This document shows positions 25,361-37,660 of a stretch of DNA of 64,000 bases, piece after piece. Source of the stretch: Macropodus opercularis (Eukaryota > Chordata > Actinopteri > Anabantiformes > Osphronemidae). The stretch covers positions 11,960,501 through 12,024,500 of the forward strand of contig CM061091.1 of NCBI GenBank assembly GCA_030770545.1, given 5' to 3'. The translations under genes were made by a program, and so were the position numbers. Position 1 is the stretch's first letter. Every line of letters starts with the position of its first letter. The notes beneath the pieces were generated by a model, which ran no database searches, was not told where the DNA came from, and saw nothing but the letters and a program-made list of their open reading frames with translations.

Positions 25361-25523
25361 ACCTGGCTGGCTGTCCCACTTGCTGACAGGAATTGTCGAG
25401 TGAGAGATCTCTCCTGCAGCAGACGGCGGTGATGCCTCATCAGACTTCTAGCAAACCCTGTGGCCCCTGATGGCGCCACAGCTGGGTGGATGGACATGAT
25501 CACTCACTCACAGGCAGGATTAA

Positions 25524-25546
25524 CCCCCCCCCACACACACACACAA
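25524..25546 (+). repeat. Compound poly-C / (CA)n tract
   Basis: Nine C flow directly into about seven CA units. One of five tracts with the same order and orientation. Confidence 0.95.
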
Positions 25547-26740
25547 CTGAATCTGTCTTTGCTGTCCTGTTTCTAATCTGTGTCTCCTGGCCTCTGTCTG
25601 TCCTACCGCTTTAGCTTGTCTATCCCACAGTGCTCATGTCCATGTCACAGTGGTGTTAAGTCCAGAGGAAGCAGGCAGGAGCCCGAGTTCTTAACACCAC
25701 TATTCACTGAACAGAGTTGAGGGATGAGCCGGAAATGAACAACTTGGACGATTAAATCAGTTGGAAACTATTGCTGGGTGACTGTGACTATTTTTGAAAT
25801 GTACAGCTGGTGCTTTTATGTTTAAGAGACTAAAATGATTGATCTGTGGTTAAAGAGAGCAAAATCTGTTGGAATAAGTTCACACAGTCCTCAAACTGCA
25901 TATTTCATATTCGCCTTCCATACAGTAAGTTAATGATAAGGCTTTATAATCATTACTTTGAAATATACTGCATGATCACACTTGGTGGACATCATTTTGT
26001 CAGAAAAATAGACCATGATTTGACTTTTACAGCAATAAAGCAGGTCCCATTATAATCCCTAAGCCTCTGTGATCACGCACGTGTTATCTGCAATTTTCCT
26101 GAAAATTCACTCTTTAATTTTAATGTCAATTTGCTGCCTGTGAATCACATTACTGTACTGAAAATGCAGTGATCTTTCTCCACTCAACAGAAAATGGAAA
26201 TGAAGAACGTGTGAAAGCGCTTTAATATTCTTGTAAAAACAGGACGTGCCTTTGAATTCTGTTTAATAGGGTTTTTTTTTTCTCGAAACAGTCCCCTAAT
26301 GCAGAAAAGGCAAAACTTTTAGATCACAGAGTGCACAGCTCTACGTGCTTTAAATAGAAACCCACAAACAAGATGGTTTACTGATAAACGTGTTAACGAT
26401 GCTGTTGAAAAGTCCTTTGTGTAATAACTTACTGTGAAAATGTGAATTTGTTTTTATGACAAATAATACAATACATAATAATACAATAACAGTAATCGGT
26501 TCTGAAATAAAATATATAAAAAATATATATTTAAGGATGTGATATAAAATATAAAAAGATGGATGCTAAACTGACAACGTGACGGGCATCACGTTGCGCC
26601 ACCTTCAAAGTTCACTTTCTCATTTAACTTCCTGTGGCGCGACGCTCACACCAACACACTGACAAGCATTTTAACCAGAGCCATAACACGTCAGCGCTGC
26701 CCACTATTCACACCAGCTAAGGCTTTTAGGGTCCATCACA
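25547..26740. other. Non-coding stretch with inverted repeat
   Basis: Perfect 8-bp inverted repeat CAACGTGA / TCACGTTG, loop CGGGCA, at 26575-26596. AT-rich (AATATATAAA-like) sequence lies at 26500-26560. The open frame 25846-26055 (+) is unrecognised and AT-driven. Confidence 0.5.
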
Positions 26741-26748
26741 CCCCCATC

Positions 26749-26779
<31 letters not shown>

Positions 26780-26784
26780 ACACA
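26741..26784 (+). repeat. Compound poly-C / (CA)n tract
   Basis: CCCCCAT, then 18 consecutive C (26748-26765), then ten CA units. The minus strand carries an uninterrupted 18-G run. Confidence 0.95.
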
Positions 26785-27285
26785 GACGCACACCACACCG
26801 CACAGCTTCACGCCAGGCTTTGATAAAGATAGCTCACTTTCAATTACAGGCAAAACGGCAGGAAAGATGGCATTTCCACGCATGCCTGCACAATACGCGT
26901 CACGAGCTCAGCTCACGTGCAGCATTTGAGTTGTGTTTGTACGTATTGTCGTGAATGTTGTATCGTTGCCGTCCAAGTGAGCTGCTCACTTTGCAGCTGG
27001 GTCACTAAAGAGAAACGTACGTTGCCTTTTATTTCTTTTGTCGTGGTTGATGACCACGGACAAAAACTCTTCATACACTTCGTAATCCTCCTACATTACT
27101 GGGGAAATCGTCGTTGTTGTTGTAGATGTTCAAATTAACTTTCAAAGCTTGTAATATCAGAACTCTTCATCAATTTATTAAAGAAAAAATGAATAATTCT
27201 GCTTCAACTGCCTACACTGATGCCTTTTTAAACTATCTTGTGGCCACCACCAATAAACAGCTGGTTGTATAAGATTTTAAAGGAC
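26785..27285. other. Non-coding stretch, nothing recognised
   Basis: Moderately CpG-rich at 26880-27070 (for example ATACGCGTCACGAGC). The open frame 26917-27138 (+) is cysteine-rich but begins at a non-ATG codon and has no recognisable domain. Confidence 0.4.
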
Positions 27286-27310
27286 TTGTTTGTTTGTTTG
27301 TTTGTTTGTT
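27286..27310 (+). repeat. (TTTG)n microsatellite
   Basis: Six TTTG units, perfect. Confidence 0.95.
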
Positions 27311-27540
27311 GAGAGATGTGTCAAGAGGCACCAAATTGCCCAGCAGGAAACTTTATAATAATTGTTGCATTGATCAAAAACAAATAAAGACTGTTTCTCA
27401 GCACAAACCATTTAAATTGAATTGTAGAAAAGATTACTTTTATTTTTAAGCACATTTGAATGTTGGGATGCCAAAAAGTAAAAGTAATACTAACACAATC
27501 ATTTTTAAATTAAAGCAAATTTCTATTTCTTTCCCTCCAG

Positions 27541-27750
27541 GGAGGCACCACCTGTGTGGTCTCCAGCAGCCTCCACTTGTCAGATGTTCCACCCATTATA
27601 CAGGAGCTAATTGGGCATGAAGGTGACAAACCAAGAAGTATCCTCTACAAGCCCTTTACAGCGCACACCTGTCACAACAGCGCACAACTCAGCAATATGG
27701 CAGATAAAGTACCCGAGGTTGCGTGTACAAGAACTTATCAAACGGATTAA
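27541..27750 (+). CDS. Candidate terminal coding exon, unrecognised protein
   Basis: A near-ideal 3' splice site precedes the frame: a TACTAAC branch-point string at 27489-27495, then a pyrimidine tract TTCTATTTCTTTCCCTCCAG ending at 27540, 46 bases past the branch A. From the first exon base the frame is open for 69 codons (starting GGTTCVVSSSLHLSDVPPII) to a TAA at 27748-27750; the two other frames close within about 25 codons. I do not recognise the protein. No upstream exon was identified, so reading it as the last exon of a plus-strand gene is inference. An alternative is an internal exon ending at the AAG/GTGACA donor near 27621. Chance is also possible, since TACTAAC plus a pyrimidine tract occurs randomly in AT-rich DNA. 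Confidence 0.3.
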   Translation, partial: GGTTCVVSSSLHLSDVPPIIQELIGHEGDKPRSILYKPFTAHTCHNSAQLSNMADKVPEVACTRTYQTD

Positions 27751-28009
27751 ATTAAAGTTATAAACAAACTTGGGTGTGAGTATCTAACAAATCAAAACAA
27801 GGCATCATGATATTTCCTGTTGTTCCTTTCACCGCATCTTGGTGCTTGTGGGTTTTTTGCACACGCGTTGCACATGAAATGAAGTTTAATAAGAGCCCAC
27901 AAAGTTCCAAGATGCCTGACCTGTAGACTGAGGTCCTTCAAAAGTCAAATCAGAGGTTATTTAATCAAACAAGCCGCCTGGTAATAAAACTTGCAGGACC
28001 CTGTCAGCG
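27751..28009. other. Non-coding stretch; possible 3' UTR if the upstream exon is real
   Basis: AT-rich start with no AATAAA close to the stop. A TGGTAATAAAACTTGC string near 27980 is the nearest polyadenylation-signal-like site. Confidence 0.3.
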
Positions 28010-28240
28010 GAGCCGTTTTTCTATCGCCTTGTGCGTGAAGCCTTTGTAAATAAACTGACCGATGTATATATATTCATAGTCATCTGTGATCAGCAATGCA
28101 TACGCCGCCATTGATCCTTAAGGAAAATGCAGCTGCCAGTAACACAGACCTGATCCATCAGCGGCAGCAGAAATAAGAGTGAGGGACGTGGAGTGCTGGA
28201 GCAATTTGCAATCACAAGGAGAAAATACATGAATTTTCTG
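28010..28240. promoter_or_regulatory. Enhancer-like stretch (inferred)
   Basis: Repeat-free DNA with clustered motifs, including GTAAATAAAC (forkhead-like, about 28050), GATCAGCAATGCATAC (octamer-like core) and CCGCCATTGATCC (YY1-like CGCCAT). The texture is that of a conserved non-coding element. Unverified. Confidence 0.28.
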
Positions 28241-29639
28241 GAGTGGAGTGTGAAGGTGAAAGATGTTGCGCCTACGTGAAATTGGAAGCAGACACAACTC
28301 TTACATAAATATGATCCTTAGACAAGCGGCTTTCTCCAGCCTGACAGCTTATTTTCTGGGCAGACAGATGAGCAATGTTTCAATGGGTGTGACAGGAAGA
28401 GAGTGGCTGACTGTAGGCTCCATTCTTCGCTATGAGAACAGGAGAAGCCTTTTTTTTTTGCTGAGAGGATTGAAATGGAAGGAGAGGATATGTTAAGTGA
28501 TGGCGAGAGGTTTTCTGATTGAAAGACGTTTCTTTTTTCTTTTTGATGGGAAGGTGTTTTGAAAAGAGGTTATGGGAAAAAAAAAAGAAACTGGGACTGT
28601 AAAGAGGGACATCACAAGCGGGGTATAAGCCACAAGGATCCACTTCAGGTTGACACAATTTTCTTTTAGAATAGAAAATCTGATTTAAATTTCTTTCGGT
28701 GATACCTACCCGCAGTGTCGAGGACTATTCTTCATCCCTCATTAGCACAGGAGCAGCAGTGTTAAATTATGCTGCCTTTGAGTGCTGTTTTTTTTTCTTT
28801 CTTCCAAATAATATTCTATTTCAAGATTCATACAAGAACTTTTAGGGTTTTACATTCTTCACTAGTTCTTGATATATGAACCAATTTCGAATGGCCCTGA
28901 CTTTCTAGCAATCTTAATAGGTTTTTATCATCTTCACCGATAATGGCTTTTATTCATTTCATCTCGTAAAACACGCAAGGTCACAACATAATCGCAACTA
29001 AAAGCACCGAGCTGTTAAAAACACAATGGATAAATGCTAACAGCAACAGGGTGCCTGCAACACGGAACGACGGGGTAACCACGTGGAAAAAAAGAAAAAG
29101 ACGACAGAAGACCGGGAGGCGAGAAAGGTAATCACAGTAAATGTAAGCCACCTTCAGCTCATCTGCTCCGAGGCATCATTTTAATGTTCTTATAGTGCGT
29201 TTCCCCCCAAAAATATAAAAAAATAAAGCATGTGGTTCGGGGCTTGGGTTGCAGTGGCGCTGAGTGTTATGGCAGAGCTTTAGAGGTGTGCAGAAGGATT
29301 TGGGAGTCAATCCAGTGTAGGAGCCCGGTGAGCTGAGCTAAAGTGGAAGTGCGCTGGTTGCAGGTCCCTGTTCTCCTCATAAATAAACAACAAGGGCAAA
29401 TAATCGGCCGTACAACAAACCATCTGCTCCAAAGACTAATGTTGTTACTCTTAACGTTACAAGTTGGTTCAAACTATTATAACTGGGGTTCTAATCTGCT
29501 TTTACTGGTTCATCTAATCTAGACCACAGCGTCACACAGTTCTCTGCAAAGTCAGAAACGTGTTTGCATAGTCAATATTAATTATATTCTTGAATGTGTG
29601 GTATCAATAATAAAGGGAATAGATGTATTACATCAACAC
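28241..29639. other. Non-coding stretch with purine-rich patch
   Basis: 28390-28600 is rich in A and G with runs such as GGAAGGAGAGG, which explains the minus-strand open frame at 28380-28658. A short GC-rich patch lies at 29230-29350. No gene recognised. Confidence 0.45.
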
Positions 29640-30080
29640 ATCCTGCAGCGCTGCAAACGCTCACTGTCTACGGGGTAATGAGAACAGGCAGATAATTGCA
29701 ATAAATACTTGAGCACCGCTTACTTTTTGTCTCTAATAATTGTGAATTAAATGTTACACGCTCTTATTCTTGCACCAGAGTTTTTCTACAGTCTCATTTT
29801 GATTGGCCCACACGCCTTCGAGTAAATGGTGATTATATTACTGCGACTGCTAAATCGCTGTTGCTGAATTGGCTTCTGCGCCGTACAAGGATCTAAGTGA
29901 CTTGTAATTTGCATAGAGATGTTATGTCATGTTCACGTTTCATCTCCAGTCTAGATTCCAGAAAGGATTGCTGCCGTTCGTGGATTGTCTTCACTCAGCC
30001 CCCAAAAATCCATCAGCGTTTTGAGGGAATACACTGATCAACCCACACAGAAGCGTTATCTGATTAGTTAGAAGCACACC
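29640..30080. promoter_or_regulatory. Enhancer-like stretch with octamer site (inferred)
   Basis: Exact POU octamer ATTTGCAT at 29907-29914 in the context TAATTTGCATA. Homeodomain-type cores include GGTAATGAG (about 29673), GATAATTGCAATAAAT (about 29692), CTAATAATTG (about 29734) and GAATTAAATG. An inverted CCAAT box (TGATTGGCCC) lies near 29799. There are no simple repeats over 400 bases. I consider this one of the best enhancer candidates in the window, but only from motif density. Confidence 0.35.
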
Positions 30081-33000
30081 CGGCTTCATATTTTACAGAT
30101 GTTACACTATTGAGTTCTATTCACGATTTTCTCTGGCTCAAAGAATGCTGCCTGCTTATTGACCCGTTTATTGAAAAAAGCAAACAAACGAATCTTTAGC
30201 GCGCATCTAGTGGTTTTATTTTAAATGATTACAAGACAGTCTTCTGCTTTAACGGACAAGAGGCTATTGACGTTTCCTTTCCACGTTCCCTTGATGTTTA
30301 CTATCTGGATGAGCAATGAGACTAATTTCAATTCGGGACAAACGGCGCAATCATACATTTTAATAAACAATTCTGTCAAACGCATGGTTTGAGAAGAATG
30401 CCTTTGAAACTGTAGATATGCATCAAGGGGAAAATATGACTAAGCCAGAAGCCTAAGCCAGCGTTGCTGAAACAGGAAAAATACCCTGTCAGTAATTCTG
30501 AATGTGAACAGTTTGTTAGAATCCAAAACCAATGGCAGCAGAATAATTATTTTTGACAAGTCGATTGATAGACTGTTGAGCTGTTGACAAATCGCAATAA
30601 CAAAATCCTGTTTCTGTCAGCCACTTCTGTGTATTGCCATTTCCTCTTATATGAGTAGAACATTTTTTAACATGTGCATTGACATATGAATTGATACAAT
30701 CTGTCACGTACAATATTTTATATATCTCTGTTAAATGTAGAGTTCTGCCACATGGCATTTTGATGAAGAGACGCCCCTGTTTTTGTTTTGGAACCCGTTG
30801 TTAGTGTGAACGTCGCTGTCGTGGCTTTAAGCAAGAACAATGGTCTGTGCTGTGGAACTGCTGGACAGTGACGAACAGTCGCACACCTCTGCAGAATCAT
30901 CCCGCCCTCAGCTCAGTATCTTATTTTACCCGGTGACAAAGACCCCTGCTTTTACTTGTGTCCCCGCCTTAACCGTGTGCTAACAACCAGGGCTGTTGTG
31001 TGAAGTGTTTCTTAAAACAGTTGTAAACATGAGGCAAATCAGCGCCACAAAGTTTGGGTACCTTTTTGTATACTTTTGAGTACTTTTCTCAATTATTATT
31101 TACAAAATGTACTATTATTGGAGTATTTATAAAGCCTCGATATATTGAAGTCTACTCCCAGCTTAGTTCTATTGCACTGTGTACATACAGTACAAACTCT
31201 TCGTGCAACAATATGCATTTGAAGAGCAACTGACTGGAACAGTTGATTTGAATAGTTTTAGAAACAACATATAATAAAGGTCATTTGTTTTATGTGTGCA
31301 CAGAACAGGTCAGACCCGCACTATACAGTCCGTACAGTATATACACAGAATTCACAACGTAAGGATGCGACAGCGGTCAAACAGTTTGTGACCTATGCGC
31401 ACTATGAAACATTCTAAAGGTTTGATTCGGTGCGAGTGTGATGCAAACATCGGGGCACAGTGAGAATTTCTATTTAGACCTGTTGAGTCGTTTCTTTAAC
31501 TGTACGTGGCAGAAGATGGATAGAATTCAGCACCGTCTTCGCAGGATTCAAGGGACGCCTCATCCTTGTTTTCCTCTCTTTTTTCTTTGCACTCTCTGCA
31601 CTATTTCAGTCAACAGCAGATGAGCAGATTAAATACCCATACAGTAAGACGTTAAGCAGACAACAAAACAGCAGAACATGTCTAAATGCTGCTGAAATGC
31701 TTCAGTAAAATAACATCAACACTGGATATCAAAGTGTTCCCATAATGAGGCCCTGAGCTCCCCCAAAGGGACAATTAGGAGCAATGAGAGAGATCTGCTG
31801 ACATTGCTGATCTGTAGAATAATTAACACCTCTGCCCTTTGTGTTGTCCCAGAGGAGAGACCTTCTTCACCACAGTGGTGCCTAAGTCTGCTGGAAACTT
31901 CTATACCACTGCAACAAGCGCACAAACAGGCAACAGCGAGACGCATTTCAGTCATGCAACACGCTCAAACCTCGCAGATGTTCATGTTGTTGCTTTGTTA
32001 ACTTAAAATCATATTTGTTTCAGCAATTTAAGGGCTGAGGAGCACTTACATTACAACGCGTCTTACACGTTTTTCAGCTGCTCAGCTCGAACGTCTCTAT
32101 TTTAATCAATCCAGCTGTCTACGCAGGCAGCGGAGCAGTGTTTTTACACTTCAAGTCTATTTTTCTCCCCTGTTTTCCACATCTGCTACAGCAGCAGATA
32201 ACATATTTTTGTAATCACCGAACAATTCACCCACATTGCTGCAAAATTAGGTTTGTACTTGCTAATCAATGCAGCAAATGTCTAAAGATCTTGAGGGGTC
32301 CAAGTTCAGACTCCATCTCAGTCTGGAGACTCGCCGCCTCCGCTCCAGCCAGTCCGTGCCGACTCCATTCCCCAGGCATTACTGGGCTTCTCTGCGTATG
32401 ACGTTGTGTTTGCCGACAATGTAATGAAAAACATTTCCCAGACCTTTAAATTAAGCTTTACTATTCAAAGGAATGGAAGCTATTTGAACACGTTGGGTAA
32501 TTGAAAAGTCACGAACACATCTTGCCTGTAGCAATCATTCGCCACTCTCTGCAACTTGAACCTATAAATGCATACTGTAAGTGTATCATTTTCACCCAGC
32601 ATTTATGAGATGTATGCAGCTTTAAGTTCTCTTTATACCATTAAAAATGTTTTTTTTTCTGGTCAAGAAAAAAAATCACATAGAAGGTGTAAACTCCAAT
32701 TTGATTTCCACTGTTTTAGAAGTAATAGCTGCCAATTGTTGTAATATACAGGATATATATTTTTTCACAGCTGATGAAAAATGATTGTGGGTAAAAACAT
32801 AACTTACCCCATGTGTAGTAAACAGACATTACTGTCAGAAATATTCAACCCAATACACATTTGTCACAATGCTGAATTTGTCCATAATTAGATTTTCTTT
32901 TCTGGACATCTGGAGGAAATACGTGTATTAAAACAAATCCTTGCCACCGAACAGACGCAGGATTCATTTGAGAGCTTTAAAGTAGAGGAAGTCTTCTCTT

Positions 33001-33479
33001 TGAGTAATAGTTAGTGTCAGCCACAAGAATAGTCCGGAGTAGTATGATAATGTGCATAACAGAAAGGAACAGCCACTGTTCCCTCCGGTACTCGGTGACT
33101 CCTTGTCGGTTTAACAAATTACATTTCCATTATTTTCCTTTTCATTCCACGTATTAGAACGGCTGGGAAATTAATGAGGAATTTACCTGCAATACAAATG
33201 TGATAGTTTTTTCTTTCTTTCCCTCTTCTCTAATCACATTCCACTTGAAGGACAGAGTGGGAAGCAGGGGGAACGGAGGAGAGCTGTGCAGAGACAGAGG
33301 GTGTGTGTTGCGGGAGTGGGGGTGCGAAGGGGAAAAGTTGTGAGGTGAGTTAAGAGGACCCTTGGCAGCAGCTTTAAGAGTCATAGATAAAAGTGAGGAG
33401 GTAATGTGACGAAGCTGAGCAGGTGAGGAGCACTGAGATCAGCCTAGAGGAGAGATAATTACACAGAAGCACAGGGATT
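30081..33479. other. Non-coding stretch, nothing coding recognised
   Basis: Unique-looking DNA with AATAAACAATTC-type SOX/forkhead-like strings near 30360. Short frames on both strands (30516-30900 -, 31716-31955 - against 31804-32001 +, 33154-33384 -) lack domains. T runs occur near 32650. A purine-rich stretch at 33240-33430 (GGAGGAGAGC-like) explains the minus-strand frame. Confidence 0.45.
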
Positions 33480-34400
33480 ACCATGATTCTAGATGAAGTG
33501 GAAAAGCCATGCAAAGCATATTATTATGATGAGAGGAAGTAGAACTAGATCTGTATATAATTTATCCTCTGTGGCAGCACGAGAGGGGAGGATTGAAGAA
33601 CTTATTTATCCCTGGAGGAGTTCAAGGTATTTAGGCCTAAATAACAACCAGGGAGACATCAAAGAGTGTCAACCCACAGAATGAGCTGCAACCTTGCCAA
33701 ATATCATAATTGCCGCAAGATTGGTAAACAGATCTATTAAACGGCATGATCGCTCATCCTATAAGTGCCTTTTTTTGGTGCTAGGAAAAATAGATAGAGA
33801 TATAATTGCTATTTATTCTGTACATTTCTGTGTTGATTGATATTAAGGGTTGTGCATATTAATCACTTCCAGTTGCACAGAGAGCTGGGAGTACAATAAT
33901 TCATGTGCAATCAAATATACGTGCAGCGCAGGAGCACATATGTAATGCGTGATAAAATATTCATATGTGCTTCAGCCCAGGGTCCTAGCATGTGTTTTTT
34001 TTTTTTCCACTTTATAAGGAGAAAAGCAAAGAAGCTAACATGATGTAATACGCTGGAACACAACACGCCGTTGTTACCTACACAGTGGTTGTCTGCAGTA
34101 GATAGTGGATCATTAATGTCCCTTTACACATTTCTGCCAGCTGTGTTTCTGTCAGCATGTAATTAGACGTAGTAGGTGGGCAAATTAGTCTCAGAGGAGG
34201 TTATTCTGTTCAAGCCCTGCGATGATGGAGCACAGACTTGTAGCACACGGCATGTAGAATTTCCACATACCTGCATCGGCGAGGGCGATATAGACTCGAT
34301 TATGATAATCACAGAGAAATTTAATATGATCTCACCTCTTGAGTTGCAAATCTCCAGCTCTTATCTCACTTTAACGGTACATACAGTAATGTCAGGCTAT
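33480..34400. promoter_or_regulatory. Enhancer-like block (inferred), interrupted by a T run
   Basis: Nearly a kilobase of motif-rich DNA with only one T run (about 33997-34007). It includes AGGCCTAAATAACAACC, ATATCATAATTGCCGC, GATCATTAATGTCCC, CATGTAATTAGACG and CAAATTAGTC. Homeodomain cores and SOX-like ACAAT strings recur. It could comprise two or three separate conserved elements. Conservation is not testable here. Confidence 0.33.
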
Positions 34401-36782
34401 TTGAATTCGCGTTGCATCAAAAGGATATTAAACAGTAAAACACTGAAGCCTTCACTGATAATATTCAACATACAGTGCAGCAAATTCATGGAGCTGCTTT
34501 TCCCGACTTATCCTCAACATCTACGCACGCAGTAATAGAGGGCAGATGAATGGGCTGTGGGAGAGGACAAAGGCAATTAAAACTCCTACATAATCTGAGT
34601 TTGTGTTAGGCTAAAAATGTGCTTGAACTGAGCTGGCAGTTACATAATTCACATGGTCTATACTGGAGACGCCATTTGTCCACGACTTTCTTAAGCATCT
34701 CTAAAACGACAACATGCTGTGGACATTCATGATCCCAACAGGATACGTTCTCGTGATTCTGCATGCACCCTCCTCCTTCTGACCTTTATCCTCGCTGTAC
34801 CACCAGGCCATCATTTTCCCTTTCTTCGCGAGAGGAAAGAAAGCAGACGTTAGGGGACAGATTTGTGCAGCAGATTGTGGATGAGTCATCTCAATGTCCT
34901 GCAGGCTGACAGGACATCTCAGAGTTGTCAGGGTAGCAGGGTGGCGCCTTCATGCCAAAGTTGATTGGACCCAGTGAGATGCCGATGAAGTCTGGTGGTT
35001 AAAACCGTTGATTCTCCACCAAGTGACTCACTGTTTTTTTTTTTTACTATAGGATAAACTAGTGGGAAAGCCCTGATGGTAAGAGGAGCTATTCTCCATT
35101 AACTGAAACTCAGTTCAAGCTCAAGGTAGTGAAAGTGAAACAGCAAAGATTCAGTCTTATTAAATCCACAAACAATCACTTTGCCGACAGATCACACAGC
35201 TCATATGCAGAGTGAGTCGTGGGAAACCTGTCCACAGTTCCAGCACAAAACCACTTCCAACGATCTTTGAAAGAAATGATTTCAAAGTGTGGCTGACTCA
35301 TGCGCCGGTCTCGTTCCATTTCAAAGTTGTCTGCTCCGTCGACAGCCTGCACTGGTACCAATCAACAGGACTTTCCCGGACAGCGATTGCCAATTTTATT
35401 TTTAATGAGACGGGCGGGTTAATTTCCTCTGCTGTGCTGTTCTCCCAGTCTCACAACGAAACATTAACCTGTTCTGCCAACACAAGTGTCAAGAGAGTGT
35501 TTTCACAGTTGGCACAGCAGATTTCAGACACAGCAGACCTTCCATCACTGGAAACTCTTTTGTTGAACTACAGTAAATCAGTATGTGTTCACTGTGGCAC
35601 CAGTGATGTTGACAATTTCGTGTGCTAAACTGTCTAAGAAGGGTTTTAATTTTGTTTTGACTCTAATGTGTGAGGATTCAACATTTCTGCTCCTCAACTG
35701 TGCTGGACATTAATGATATTATTAAATAATTTACCAGCAAACACACAGGGACCTACGGAAAGAACCTAGATGTTAGTATTTCCTCTTGTACTGTATGAAA
35801 CCAGTTAAATCAAAAGTGCAGCAGATCTCTGGAGTTTAGGGCTCCCTGGGACACTCACTAACTGCGCCTGTGTAATTCTGAAAGACGAGCATTGTTATAG
35901 CAGAGATCATTGTTTTATTCATGATGGACTATACTGCTGACAGTGACAAAACCATAAACTTGTTTTATAAAAGCGATTTATGCAGGGATATAGAGGGAAT
36001 ATTGTAATATTGCAAATTAGTAGTGGAAGTACGCAGTTGAGCTACACACAGGTTGGACATCACACACGAGTTTAAACAAAAGCACTTTGTTTGTTCAAGT
36101 TTGTTCAGATTTTAATGCCCTAAAAGTGTCACCAATGTCCTGAAATCTCCATCGCAAACAGGGCTCGTGAAGAGGATAAATCGGCTTTCATTTTTCATCC
36201 TCTGTCTTGTCTAGGCAAGCGAACTATCCTCCATACGCTAAGGTATTTGCCAATAAAGACAGAAATTTGATATCTTAAGATAACAGAAATGATATTACCC
36301 AGAAGCCATAACTGAGTCCTGTCAGAGAGGAGACGGAGTGAGTGATTGCCCCCAGTTATGCAAGAGCTGATCTATCCCATTAGGCTTCGGTGTAGGCGCA
36401 AGCCCAGAGCTTGTGCCGCTGAGGCTCACTAGCAGTTATTGCCTGACATGAAAATTCTTCTTCAAGCGTAAAGTGTCAGAAAGTAGGATTGATGCTTCTG
36501 CTCATTATTGCGTCTGCATTTTGGGATGAGAAAGGTAATATTAGTTCGAAAAAAACATAAAAAATACAAATTACAAAGCTACATGATTGATTTTCGAGGG
36601 ACGGGGAGGCAACTGAGACCCTGAACTAAAATCAAAGTACACCTAAATAAAGTAGAATAAATATGATCCAAACATTTAATATATAATAAAAACAGGGTTA
36701 TTAAAGGAATATAAGTCTTATTTGATTTTAGTTATCAGCAAGAGACAACACAACTCACAAACAGCGTTAAGATGGTGGAACG
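34401..36782. other. Non-coding stretch; unrecognised 138-codon frame at 35212-35628 (+)
   Basis: The frame 35212-35628 has no recognisable domain, signal peptide or splice context, and overlaps a minus-strand frame at 35176-35361. A T run lies at 35034-35045. The interval 36320-36540 is repeat-free and motif-rich and could be another conserved element. Confidence 0.4.
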
Positions 36783-36823
36783 CCCCCCCCCTCCCAAAAA
36801 CACACACTCACACACACACACAC
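36783..36823 (+). repeat. Compound poly-C / (CA)n tract
   Basis: C9-T-C3-A5 followed by about eleven CA units with one TCA interruption. Confidence 0.9.
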
Positions 36824-37249
36824 CTATGCTTAGTACAATCTGGCACATATTACAGCAATATAAACGACTGCTGGTTGTTGCGAACTCTCAGATGTGTTAT
36901 GACAAATTTATCTGCTCGATGCGGCGCACCCTCTGTGGCCTCCTATCAAGCCATATTTTACAAAGCCCAGTTTTACTACAGCACTATAACGACCTCATCG
37001 CTGCTGCTTGTATCGGTTGCACCAAAAACAAAGCAGTATTTTACATAAGAGAAGTAGGGCAGCACCCAGAGGAACTTTGGAGGGGGAAATTATATTTACA
37101 CTAACCAGAACCATTATAGTAAAGATAGGGAAATGTCAGTTGTGATTTAATTTTAGCCCACGTGCACGTAGACAGAGGTAAGCACAGCCATCTCTGGATT
37201 GCTTCTGTTGCTGTCGCGGGTCACTGTAATGCGGCGAGAGCAGACATCT
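36824..37249. other. Non-coding stretch, nothing recognised
   Basis: Two overlapping plus-strand frames run out of the microsatellite and have no recognisable domain. Confidence 0.4.
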
Positions 37250-37660
37250 ACCGCAGACATCTTCCGCTGTGGCCAAATCTCGCTGAGACAATTTGGATGG
37301 GGAGATAGACTTCCTGGCAAGAGGATACGCGGGTGACCCTTTAAGCAACGGAGCTCAGACGAGGGACATGACGAATGTCGGCTTTCTCAGGTGGAGCTTA
37401 GTGAAACACGCTCTGACACTGTATTTAAAAGAGGGATCGTGGTCTGACTTTACAAAGCAGATGATGTTGTCCTCGCCCCCCAACAGACTCAAAGCCCACC
37501 ACGACATCCACGGGTTCCGCCGTGAGGGCTGTGAGAATAAGCTACACAGCCTGGAGTTACAGAAGCCACTTTGCAAGCTGCAGATAACATTGTTGAATTT
37601 AACAGACAGCATATAAATCGTTTCACATTTATTCCTGAGAAATGTCCTTGACAATGCAGA
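37250..37660. other. Motif-rich interval open on both strands; not called as coding
   Basis: A 107-codon plus frame (37293-37616, non-ATG start) and a 99-codon minus frame (37355-37654) overlap almost completely. Neither has a domain I know. Mutual openness with no simple repeat suggests either chance or selection on non-coding sequence. GC content is a little above the flanks. Confidence 0.3.

Noticed and set aside
35212..35628. 138-codon plus-strand open frame
   Set aside because: No domain, signal peptide or splice signals; overlaps a minus-strand frame. Chance is more likely.
37293..37654. Frames of about 100 codons open on both strands
   Set aside because: Both cannot be read as coding from sequence alone, and neither peptide is recognised.
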